A stretch of 64,000 nt of DNA, from NCBI GenBank assembly GCA_024233595.1, contig JACKPK010000001.1, positions 124,001-188,000 of the forward strand, read 5' to 3'. Shown in pieces: positions 19,546 to 27,513 of the stretch. This stretch comes from Deltaproteobacteria bacterium. Its GTDB lineage: Bacteria > UBA10199 > JADGCS01. The notes under the pieces were generated by a model. It searched no databases. It saw only the letters and a program-made list of their open reading frames with translations, and was not told the DNA's origin. The position numbers were made by a program, and so were the translations under genes. Every line of letters starts with the position of its first letter. The stretch's first letter is position 1.

Positions 19546-20532
19546 CTACTCTGATAAATCAAAAAACTGAGCTCGGTGATCCAATAACCAGCGCGCACGC
19601 TTTTGGGCCAATTCATTACCCAAACGCGCTTCTGGCAATGCACTTGGATCAGCAGACAAGACCTCATTTAATAAGGAATCAAATAAACCAGGGTCGGCAT
19701 ATTGCACGGCATAAATTTGTGCGTAATAGACAATCCCAAGTAAAAATTTCCTTTCGTAAGCCGCAATGGCTTTTTCAAAATGCTCCTTAGATTTTTGCTG
19801 ATCACCACCAAAAATCTTTGGCCGAGAGCCGTAAGAAACACCAAAAAACAAATGCGGCCCACCATAATAATAAAACTCATCAAGCTCCAAAACACGCGCC
19901 ATCATGGCTTCCACTTTTGGAAAAGCCGCAATCGCAAGTGGTGAGTCTTTATTTAAATTAATGTAGCTTCCCCAGTTCATGGCCGTCCAAAATAACGCCG
20001 GCACATAAGAGCGCCCCATGCCTTTTAAAGCTTTATTGAAACTATCCAGGTCACTTTCGAGCGCCTTGTTAAAAGAACCATTGGTGCGCAGCGCTTTTAA
20101 ACCGTAATCTTTGCCACGTTTGTAAAAGTTCTTCGCGCGCTCAATGGCTTTTTGGTACTCTTGCTCGTTAGTATTTTTGTATTGCAAGATATCGTATTCC
20201 CAAAACCCCTGACCAAAATTAGCATAAGATCTGGCAAGCAAAACATTGAGATTTTTATTTTTAGGATTGTCGTATTGGAAAGCTTCGATCATTTTCACCA
20301 TGGTCAAACCGGAAGTGCGGGCAATTTCGATGTCGCTTTCCATTTCAAACGATGGCGCCCCACTGGCCATGATTTGTGCTGTGATGTCAGAAGCAATCTT
20401 CTTAGGAGTGCAATGAACCAAAGAGAAAATCAGAAAAATAAAAAGCACCCTTTGCAGGATTTTAGAAAAACCAGATTGTAACATCATATAAAAATCTCCC
20501 GTCGCAGTTGCCATCGCCTTAGGGGCTAACAA
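19546..20532 (-). CDS. TRAP transporter TatT component, lipoprotein
   Basis: This 328-residue (or somewhat shorter) protein has a hydrophobic segment ending in a lipobox-like LVHC, and a helical, TPR-like body with repeated aromatic positions (ARSYANFGQGFWEYD, HLFFGVSYGSRPKIFGGDQQKSKEHF). This matches the TatT family (Treponema Tp0956-like), which forms a trimer with the TRAP binding protein. The likely start is the Met nearest the lipoprotein signal, about 20473. It heads the TRAP operon, as in other TatT-containing bacteria. Confidence 0.85.
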   Translation of the reverse strand: MLAPKAMATATGDFYMMLQSGFSKILQRVLFIFLIFSLVHCTPKKIASDITAQIMASGAPSFEMESDIEIARTSGLTMVKMIEAFQYDNPKNKNLNVLLARSYANFGQGFWEYDILQYKNTNEQEYQKAIERAKNFYKRGKDYGLKALRTNGSFNKALESDLDSFNKALKGMGRSYVPALFWTAMNWGSYINLNKDSPLAIAAFPKVEAMMARVLELDEFYYYGGPHLFFGVSYGSRPKIFGGDQQKSKEHFEKAIAAYERKFLLGIVYYAQIYAVQYADPGLFDSLLNEVLSADPSALPEARLGNELAQKRARWLLDHRAQFFDLSE

Positions 20533-20656
20533 GTTGACTTTCTTTTTTAAAAAATCGTCTCAAAGATTTTGATTCCCCGCGGTAACATAGGGATAAATCG
20601 CAATCAAATCATTCTCTTAGCTGATTTTCTTGGGATTCTATATTGGATGCAGAGCG

Positions 20657-22155
20657 TCAAGCGCCGTAAATCTCTTCAAAATTCATGACTTCTGTAGAAC
20701 TGATGCGTCTAAAGACATGCTCACGCTTCAATTGCGAAGGGTCGGACACGCCAATGGCTCCCAGCATCTCGGCAAAGGCCTTGAGCGTTTCTTGATAACG
20801 AAAAAACCCTTTTGGCTTTGGTCTTCGACATCTAGGCCCAAAGCGAGATCAGGATTGGTTGTGGCCACACCCGTGGGACAATGATTGGTGTTGCAGCGCA
20901 AAGCGTGAATACAGCCCACAGCCAACATCATGCCTCTTGCTGAATTGACCATATCAGCTCCCAAAGCCATTGTGGTCCATATTAAAAGCGGTGAAAACTC
21001 TTACCCGCAGCAATCACACGAATTTGATCACGCAAAACCATGACGAACGAGTTCGTTGTGAACATGACTCAACCCAACATTCAAAGGCATGCCGACATTG
21101 TTTGAAAACTCTAAAGGAGCGGCGCCCGTTCCACCTTCCGATCCATCAACTGTGATGAAGTCAGGGAATGTTTGCAAATCAACCATCGTTTGACACAAAT
21201 CAGTGACATCCTTTTTGTGCCCCACACAGAATTTAATGCCAACAGGTTTGCCTCCACTGAGCTGACGCAGTTTTTGAATAAAGCGCAACATGCTTTGGTG
21301 ATCGTCAAATGCGGAATGATAAGGAGGCGACAAAACATCTTTACCAACTTCCACACCACGAATGGCGGCGATCTCGGGCGTCACTTTTGCCCCAGGCAAA
21401 ATCCCACCATGAGCCGGTTTTGCTCCTTGAGAGATTTTGATTTCGATCATCTTGACCTGTTCTTTTTTTGCTTTTTCCGCAAATAACTCTTCCGAAAAAT
21501 GACCATCAGCCGTGCGGCAACCAAAATACCCCGTGCCGATCTGCCAAACCAAATCACCACCATGCTTCTCGTGATAAGGACTAATACCGCCCTCTCCCGT
21601 GTTGTGCGAGAAGCCTCCCATTTTAGCGCCTTTATTCATGGCCATGACGGCGTTGCCACTTAATGACCCGTAGCTCATGGCAGAAATGTTAAAACGACTC
21701 GCAAGATAAGGCTTAGTGCATTCGGGGCCACCAACCATGATGCGCAGACGGTTGTGATCAACCGATATTGGATGCAAACAATGCGTTACCCATTCGTAAC
21801 CATCTTCATAAACATCGCGCTGAGTACCAAAGGGCAATGTTTGCAAAGCGCCTTTAGCCCTTTGGTAAACAATGGAACGCACTTCTCTTGGAATGGGCCT
21901 GCCATTTAAATTTGTTTCCACAAAGTACTGCTGCAGCTCAGGACGAATGCCTTCTAAAATGTAGCGAAAATGACCAATGACAGGAAAGTTACGCAGCACA
22001 GCCTTTTTGCGTTGCTGCATGTCTGACAAACCAATCAAAAAGACAGGCACCCAAATAAAATAAAGCAGCATGAAAAAGTGAGAAAGGTAGGAAAGAAAAG
22101 CTGTGAATCCAAAAACAAAAGCCGAAACCAATAAAAAGATTTTTCGTGGCGACAT
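20657..22155 (-). pseudogene. FMN-dependent glutamate synthase-like protein, broken by frameshifts
   Basis: The first 375 codons read cleanly: two N-terminal membrane segments, then a GltB-type FMN domain with SRFNISAMSYGSLSGNAV, GEGGISPYHEKHGGDLVWQI, KISQGAKPAHGGILPGAKV and TVDGSEGGTGAAPLEFSN. Beyond about 21030 the protein continues only by changing frame: DQIRVIAAGK, then VFTAFNMDHN, then MALGADMVNSARG with the Cys cluster CIHALRCNTNHCPTG, then FFRYQETLKAFAEMLGAIGV up to a stop at 20657. At least four frame changes lie within about 250 bases. The family is related to GltB but stand-alone. Either it is a decaying gene or this stretch is badly sequenced. Confidence 0.8.
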
Positions 22156-22268
22156 GAAACTCCCTTGCTATGGCTAAAATTAGTCGATTGTGCTCAAGCT
22201 GCAAGGAAAATCTCAAGTGCCTCAGGTAAAACTTGACCATGAATTCAGTGCTCCCTAAAGCTTCGTGC

Positions 22269-22898
22269 ATGACTTTTACTTTATATCATTATTGGCGTTC
22301 GTCTTGCAGTTGGCGTGTGCGTTGGGCTTTATTTTACAAGGGACTTGATTTCACGCCCATTGCGATCAATCTTTTAGAAAACGAACAAACTTCCGCAGAA
22401 CACCTCAAAAAAAATCCCAAAGGTGCTGTGCCCGCACTTGCGTTAAACGATCAAAACAAAACTGTGTTGTTTGAATCCAGTGCCATCATCGAATTTTTAG
22501 AAGAAACCCACCCCAGTCCTAGGCTTCTTCCAAAAGATCCTCTGCAACGTGCGCATTGCCGTGCCCTCACACAAATCGTGAACGCCGGCATTCAGCCTCT
22601 GCAAAATTTGGCCACCATGAAATTTTATTCGGAAGATCCTGAAAAACGAAAAAGCTGGAGCGCGCATTGGATCCAAGAAGGACTTAAAGCCTACGAAGCG
22701 GCCGTGCAAAAATCTGCAGGGGAATTTTCTTGTGGGAACGAATTGAGCATGGCGGATTTATTTTTGATTCCTCAGCTCTACAACGCGCGCCGTTTTGATG
22801 TCGACCTGACGCCGTTTCCAAGCTGCCTAAAGATAGAGGGAAATGCTTTAAAAACCGAGAGCTGTCAAAAAGCGCATCCCGATCGGTTTACGCCTTAA
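22269..22898 (+). CDS. maiA: Maleylacetoacetate isomerase (zeta-class glutathione transferase)
   Basis: The 209-residue protein starts with TLYHYWRSSCSWRVRWAL, the SSCSWRVR active-site motif of zeta-class transferases. FESSAIIEFLEE is in the glutathione site and an all-helical C-terminal domain follows. It converts maleylacetoacetate to fumarylacetoacetate with glutathione. I start at 22269; an ATG at 22233 is possible. Its end overlaps the convergent fumarylacetoacetase gene by four bases. It lies within the homogentisate region. Confidence 0.9.
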   Translation: MTFTLYHYWRSSCSWRVRWALFYKGLDFTPIAINLLENEQTSAEHLKKNPKGAVPALALNDQNKTVLFESSAIIEFLEETHPSPRLLPKDPLQRAHCRALTQIVNAGIQPLQNLATMKFYSEDPEKRKSWSAHWIQEGLKAYEAAVQKSAGEFSCGNELSMADLFLIPQLYNARRFDVDLTPFPSCLKIEGNALKTESCQKAHPDRFTP

Positions 22899-23917
22899 AC
22901 ATTCTTCTTTTTGGCTAAAATCGAATACTCGTTCTCTGTCCGCACAATGCGATTGCTAAGCTTACCAAGCCCTTCAATTTCTAAAGTGATGGTGTCGCCA
23001 TTTTTAAGCCAAACAGGCTCAAAGTTTTCGCCCTTTTCTTTGGCTTGCAATGCGTGAGTCCCGTTAAGTTCCAAATAACAACCCGTGCCAACGGTTCCTG
23101 AACCAATGACATCTCCAGGGTAAAGATCCACACCATAAGAAGCACGCTCGATGATTTCCGCAAAGGTCCAGTTCATGTCCTTCACATTGCCTTCAGAAAT
23201 TTGTTCGTTATTGTGAAAAGCCTTCATCACCAAATCGTATTTATGACCATGCGGAGTTGATAAGCGGTGCGCTTCCAGTTCATCAGGAGTCACAAGCCAG
23301 GGGCCAATCACCGTGGCAAAGTCTTTGCCTTTGGCAGGACCAAGATTGAGTTTCATTTCTTCCATTTGCAACTGACGCGCCGAAAGATCATTCATGATGG
23401 TGTAAGCAAAAATATACTCGTCTGCTTTAGACGCCGGGATGTTGCGCCCTTTTTTACCAATCACAATGGCGACTTCCAATTCAAAATCAAGACGCTGCAG
23501 GTGATCGTCTTCGACCAGGATATCGCCTTGCCCAAACACCGCGTTGTGGTTGGTGAAATAAAAAATGGGGAACTGATCAAACTCGGGAATCATATCGACA
23601 CCCCGATTACGCCGTGCTGTCTGTACATGCTGGCGAAACGCGTAGGCATCGCGACAAGATGGCGGATTGGGAATGGGCGCCAGTATTTTAATATCGCGTT
23701 GATCTTTAACAGGCTGCACGCGCTCGGAACGCACGGCATCTTCAATTTTGCGTGCCACTTCTAAAGATTCAGGGAGATCTTTGATGAAACCGATCATGGT
23801 GCTTGGCAAATCACAACATAGCTCACGGCCTGCCAATGCCAAATCGACAACTTTGCCATCAATAACGATGCCAGCTCGCTTTTCGTTTTCCATGTTCAAA
23901 AAGGTGACAAATTTCAT
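22895..23917 (-). CDS. fahA: Fumarylacetoacetase (FAH family)
   Basis: The 340-residue protein has the FAH catalytic domain with metal-binding acidic residues. It shows LDFELEVAIVIGKKGRNI (about 143-160), YTIMNDLSARQLQMEE, KGKDFATVIGPWLV and DVIGSGTVGTGCYLEL. The last enzyme of tyrosine catabolism splits fumarylacetoacetate to fumarate and acetoacetate. The family includes acylpyruvases and others, so the substrate is inferred from neighbours maiA and hmgA. The length (340) is like the bacterial form. Two repeat copies lie upstream of the start. Confidence 0.88.
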   Translation of the reverse strand: MKFVTFLNMENEKRAGIVIDGKVVDLALAGRELCCDLPSTMIGFIKDLPESLEVARKIEDAVRSERVQPVKDQRDIKILAPIPNPPSCRDAYAFRQHVQTARRNRGVDMIPEFDQFPIFYFTNHNAVFGQGDILVEDDHLQRLDFELEVAIVIGKKGRNIPASKADEYIFAYTIMNDLSARQLQMEEMKLNLGPAKGKDFATVIGPWLVTPDELEAHRLSTPHGHKYDLVMKAFHNNEQISEGNVKDMNWTFAEIIERASYGVDLYPGDVIGSGTVGTGCYLELNGTHALQAKEKGENFEPVWLKNGDTITLEIEGLGKLSNRIVRTENEYSILAKKKNV

Positions 23918-23956
23918 AAGAATCCTCCGCTTTGACCTTTGGGTTTAGAAAATCCG

Positions 23957-23970
23957 GAAGACGGAGTAAA
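23957..23970 (+). repeat. AAGACGGAGT repeat, copy 10 (intergenic)
   Basis: GAAGACGGAGTAAA in the gap between the divergent fah and hmgA genes. Confidence 0.85.
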
Positions 23971-23992
23971 GCACCAATTAAAAGCACCAATT

Positions 23993-24006
23993 AAGACGGA
24001 GTAAAT
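23993..24006 (+). repeat. AAGACGGAGT repeat, copy 11 (intergenic)
   Basis: AAGACGGAGTAAAT in the same gap, 36 bases after copy 10 and in the same orientation, with a short duplicated AAGCACCAATTA segment between the two. Confidence 0.85.
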
Positions 24007-24026
24007 TCCAAATCCTAATTGACCGA

Positions 24027-25334
24027 ATGAATCCGCATGATTACAGAAAATCCATGAGTGATCAGCTACAATACTTAAACGGATTCGGTAATGGCTTTTG
24101 TTCGGAGGCTGTGCCCAACACCCTGCCCAAAAGACAAAACACCCCCCAACAATGCCCCCAAGGCCTTGTTGCAGAGCTTTTGAGCGGTTCGGCATTCACC
24201 ATGCCACAAAAAGAAAACCTATCGACATGGCTTTACCGCAAACGCCCCTCGGCAGGGCACCCACCTTTCCAAGAATATGAACAAAACACTTGGGTCGAAA
24301 AATGGGTGGAGCGCGAGGCCAACCCCAATCAGTTTCGTTGGAGTGCTCCCAGTAAACCCAAAAAGAAAATCCACTTTATAGACAGCTTATTCAGCATGGC
24401 TGTTTCGGGCTCTGCCAGACAGCGCGCGGGCATGGCCGCCTTATTGTACAATTGCAACCAAAGCATGCAGGACATTTACTTTTACAATGCCGATGGCGAT
24501 TTTTTAATTGTTCCCCAAGAAGGTCGCTTGCTGATTTCCACCGAAATGGGCCCCATGCAGGTTGACCCATTAGAAATCGCGGTGATTCCCAGAGGCATTA
24601 AATACAAAGTAGACTTATTAGACGACTGGGCTCGAGGCTATGTCTGCGAAAACTTTGGTGCGCCCTTTCGCATCCCAGACAAAGGCCCCATTGGATCGCA
24701 TGGCCTCGCAAACGCGCGTCATTTCGAATCCCCAAAAGCCAAAGCGGAAGACGGAGTAAAAAAAGCCACGATGCTGTCCAAATTTTTGGGCAGATTATGG
24801 AAGACGGAGTTAAATCATTCTCCCTTAGATGTGCTCGCCTGGCACGGCAACTACGTGCCTTACAAATACCATCTAGAAAATTTTCAAGTCGTCAATTCCG
24901 TGAGCTTTGATCACAACGACCCCAGTATTTTCACTGTACTGACTTCGCCATCAACCATACCAGGAACGGCCAATGTTGATTTTGTGATCTTCCCCCCACG
25001 CTGGATGGTTGCCGAAAACACCTTCCGCCCACCCTATTACCACCGCAACATCATGAGCGAATTCATGGGACTCATCACAGGTGAGTACGACGCCAAACAA
25101 GGCGGTGACAATGGTTTCGTGCCAGGTGGCTCTAGTCTGCACAACTGCTACACAGCGCATGGCCCTGATGCAGCCACGTTTAAAGCCGCATCCAAAGGCA
25201 CATTAAAACCGCAATATTTAGCAAACACCATGGCTTTTATGTTTGAATCACGCTTGGTTTTAGAACCAAGCAAGCAAGCGCTGAATTGTGAGTTTTTACA
25301 AGAAGATTATTGGGAGTGTTGGGACGGTTTTTAA
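24027..25334 (+). CDS. hmgA: Homogentisate 1,2-dioxygenase
   Basis: The 435-residue enzyme opens the homogentisate ring to maleylacetoacetate. The N-terminal YLNGFGNGFCSEAVP is diagnostic. Iron ligands are visible in PPYYHRNIMSEFMG (His and Glu) and NCYTAHGPDA (His). Either ATG 24027 or 24054 could be the start; family proteins begin close to the YLNGFGN motif, which favours 24054. Two repeat copies lie inside and add EDGVK and KTELN at about residues 242 and 260, in a variable region. The order fah/hmgA divergent, with maiA nearby, forms a full homogentisate module. Confidence 0.95.
   Translation: MNPHDYRKSMSDQLQYLNGFGNGFCSEAVPNTLPKRQNTPQQCPQGLVAELLSGSAFTMPQKENLSTWLYRKRPSAGHPPFQEYEQNTWVEKWVEREANPNQFRWSAPSKPKKKIHFIDSLFSMAVSGSARQRAGMAALLYNCNQSMQDIYFYNADGDFLIVPQEGRLLISTEMGPMQVDPLEIAVIPRGIKYKVDLLDDWARGYVCENFGAPFRIPDKGPIGSHGLANARHFESPKAKAEDGVKKATMLSKFLGRLWKTELNHSPLDVLAWHGNYVPYKYHLENFQVVNSVSFDHNDPSIFTVLTSPSTIPGTANVDFVIFPPRWMVAENTFRPPYYHRNIMSEFMGLITGEYDAKQGGDNGFVPGGSSLHNCYTAHGPDAATFKAASKGTLKPQYLANTMAFMFESRLVLEPSKQALNCEFLQEDYWECWDGF
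24747..24760 (+). repeat. AAGACGGAGT repeat, copy 12
   Basis: GAAGACGGAGTAAA inside hmgA, read as EDGVK. Confidence 0.85.
24800..24815 (+). repeat. AAGACGGAGT repeat, copy 13 (with one extra T)
   Basis: GAAGACGGAGTTAAAT inside hmgA, 40 bases after copy 12, read in another frame as KTELN. Confidence 0.8.
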
Positions 25335-25347
25335 TTTACTCCGTCTT
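25334..25347 (-). repeat. AAGACGGAGT repeat, copy 14
   Basis: AAGACGGAGTAAAT on the minus strand; it starts at the last base of the hmgA stop codon. Confidence 0.85.
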
Positions 25348-25380
25348 ACAACCCCCAACAAAAAACACTAGGAACTTCCT

Positions 25381-26829
25381 ATGCTTCACCTAATAACCAT
25401 CACCCTCTACCTCTTTCTTCTCATTGGCATTGGCCTCAAGAAAACCAGCAAGGTGCAAACGCAAGAAGACTTCGCGGTCGCGGGCCGCGGTTTGAGTCCT
25501 TGGATTTTGGTGGGAACCATGCTTGCCACTTGGATTGGAACCGGCTCCATTCTTGGAAACGCCGGCAAGGCCTATCAATCGGGAATAGCCACGGTGATTT
25601 TACCATTAGGAAGCGTGCTGGGGATTATCCTGCTCACCCAAATTGCCGAAAAAGCCCGCAATTTTAATAAATTTACTGTTCCGGAAATCATCGGCGAACG
25701 TTACGGCAACACCGCGCGTGTATTAGCCGTGATCGCACTCGTCATGGCCTACATGGTGATTGTCAGTTACCAATACAACGCGGGCGGCGCTGTGCTTTAC
25801 TCCGTCTTACAAAACGAAGCGGGTGACCCTCTGATTTCATTGCAACTTGCCACCATCGTTGCCGCGCTCTTCATTGTAGCCTACACCGCCATGGCCGGCT
25901 TACTCAGCGTGGCCTACACCGATGTTGCTAACGGTGTGATCATCATCGCGTCTTTTGTGATTGCACTTCCCATTTTATATTTTAAAGCTGGCGGCATAAG
26001 CGGTATGAGCACTTCCTTTGCCGCCATGGGCAAAGAATCTCACATGCAACTCTTTGGCGTGTTCAGCACCATGGACCTCATTAACTTTTGCCTGCCACCC
26101 TTTCTTTTGGTTTTAGGCGACGCCAATATGTACCAACGCTTTTTCGCCAGTAAAGATGGCGCCAGCGCTAAAACCGCTTCACGCTACTTGGTGCCTGCGG
26201 TGTTGGTGGCCGAACTCATGATCATCGTCGGTGCCTGGATGAGCTCCAGCTTAATTCCAGATGCCGCCAACGGACGTCATGTCCTCATTTACGCTGCCAG
26301 CGATTTGCTTCCCCCAATTCTGGGTGCGGTCATGCTCACCACCATTGTGGGCATCATCATCTCCACTGCTGATTCGTATTTGCTCGTGCCGGCCACAACA
26401 CTCATGCGAGATATTTATTTAAAATACGTCAACCCAAACGCGAGCGAAAAAAGCATCGTGTTCTTAAGCCGCGTCTTGGTTTTGACTTTGGGCTTTATCG
26501 CTTACCTGGTCTCAATTGGTTTTGCCGCCAGCGCAACCTTCTTTGAAAAGTCTCTTTACGCTTACACCATTTACGGTGCCGCCATCACCCCCGCACTTGT
26601 GGCTGCCTTCTTCTGGAAAGGTGCCACCAAATGGGGCGCTATCCTTTCAATTATTTCCGGAACTGTGATGACCTTGATCTGGAAAGAACTGCCTCAGCTC
26701 TTTGTCTTTTTACCCGAATCGATCCGCTCGGGAACAGATGAAGTCCTGCCCGCCATAACGGTGTCGGTTTTCTTTTTGGTGGTGGGTAGTTTACTGACTA
26801 AATCATCAGCAACCAAAGAAAGACTATAA
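25381..26829 (+). CDS. Sodium:solute symporter (SSS family)
   Basis: The 482-residue protein has about 13 hydrophobic segments and the SSS pattern. TSKVQTQEDFAVAGRGLSPW opens it, followed by LATWIGTGSILGNAGKAYQSG, NKFTVPEIIGERYG, TAMAGLLSVAYTDVANGVII and GIIISTADSYLLVPATTLMRDI. It couples solute uptake to sodium. Position after hmgA, and between tyrosine-catabolism genes, suggests an aromatic or amino acid substrate, but that is inference. Its stop overlaps the convergent antitoxin gene. Confidence 0.92.
   Translation: MLHLITITLYLFLLIGIGLKKTSKVQTQEDFAVAGRGLSPWILVGTMLATWIGTGSILGNAGKAYQSGIATVILPLGSVLGIILLTQIAEKARNFNKFTVPEIIGERYGNTARVLAVIALVMAYMVIVSYQYNAGGAVLYSVLQNEAGDPLISLQLATIVAALFIVAYTAMAGLLSVAYTDVANGVIIIASFVIALPILYFKAGGISGMSTSFAAMGKESHMQLFGVFSTMDLINFCLPPFLLVLGDANMYQRFFASKDGASAKTASRYLVPAVLVAELMIIVGAWMSSSLIPDAANGRHVLIYAASDLLPPILGAVMLTTIVGIIISTADSYLLVPATTLMRDIYLKYVNPNASEKSIVFLSRVLVLTLGFIAYLVSIGFAASATFFEKSLYAYTIYGAAITPALVAAFFWKGATKWGAILSIISGTVMTLIWKELPQLFVFLPESIRSGTDEVLPAITVSVFFLVVGSLLTKSSATKERL
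25796..25808 (-). repeat. AAGACGGAGT repeat, copy 15
   Basis: AAGACGGAGTAAA on the minus strand inside the symporter gene. It is antisense to the gene, where the coding strand reads LYSVL. Confidence 0.8.
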
Positions 26830-27204
26830 AAATACCCTATAATCCACATCAAAAACTTTAGCGAATTTTTTTGCCATGATCTTTCCTATGGAACGCTTGC
26901 CATTCTCCATTTGTGAAATATTACTTTGTTTAAGATCTAGTTTTTTGGCCAAAGCAGTTTGAGTTAGCTTCAATCTTTCACGACAAACCCGCAACATATA
27001 AGCAGGCTCCCCTCCCTGCTTTTTAATACGCCCCTGAGCTAAACTTCTCCATTCGACAGAGTCATCTTTATATTTTCTAAGAGACTTAATAATTGTTTCT
27101 AACTTTCCTTTGGGCACTCCCTTAAAAACAAAACGATCTTTTCCCAAATGAATCTGAATCTCAGTAGGGTGCATTTTCATGTGTCCCGGCATAATAAACC
27201 TCAA
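26824..27204 (-). CDS. XRE-family antitoxin (HigA-like)
   Basis: The 126-residue protein ends in a helix-turn-helix domain (RLKLTQTALAKKLDLKQSNISQMENG, about 81-106) of the Cro/C1 type. It overlaps the 3' end of the RelE-like toxin gene upstream by 44 bases. The toxin-first order matches HigBA systems. It probably neutralises the toxin and represses the operon. Several Met codons near the N-terminus leave the exact start open. Confidence 0.85.
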   Translation of the reverse strand: MRFIMPGHMKMHPTEIQIHLGKDRFVFKGVPKGKLETIIKSLRKYKDDSVEWRSLAQGRIKKQGGEPAYMLRVCRERLKLTQTALAKKLDLKQSNISQMENGKRSIGKIMAKKFAKVFDVDYRVFL

Positions 27205-27451
27205 TCAATTTAATTTTTTTATCAGTCACTTCCCAACAAACCACATAAGTTGGTTTACCTGCTTTTATATGACAATGATAACATTCTGATTTCTTATCTG
27301 TCTTTAACTTACCGAAGTTTTTCCAATTTGATCTGACTGGCCCAGCAACTTCTAGCTCTTTAGCCAACAAATCAAACCTTTCCTGAATGGAAACAGGCAG
27401 CTTCATAAGTTGTTTGACCAATTTTTTCTTTACAGTAACGGTCCACTTCAT
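27161..27451 (-). CDS. RelE/HigB-type toxin
   Basis: The 96-residue protein has the RelE-fold pattern: basic N-terminal helix (VKKKLVKQLMKLPVSIQERF), central GPVRSNWKNFGKL, and C-terminal strands YVVCWEVTDKKIKLIEVYYAGTHEN. Members are ribosome-dependent mRNA endonucleases. It is the first gene of a two-gene operon with the XRE antitoxin. The AT-rich gap at 27452-27513 separates it from phhA and probably holds the promoter. Confidence 0.82.
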   Translation of the reverse strand: MKWTVTVKKKLVKQLMKLPVSIQERFDLLAKELEVAGPVRSNWKNFGKLKTDKKSECYHCHIKAGKPTYVVCWEVTDKKIKLIEVYYAGTHENAPY

Positions 27452-27513
27452 ATTTTATTTCATTTTTTGATATATATCAATAAAAGATATTTTTATTTAA
27501 AAACAATTAAAAA

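Noticed and set aside
23267..23764. 165-residue frame antisense to the fumarylacetoacetase gene
   Set aside because: Antisense shadow; no RBS and no family sense.
9817..25808. AAGACGGAGT repeat as a transcription terminator or operator
   Set aside because: Most copies lie inside coding regions in several frames and lack inverted symmetry and T-runs.
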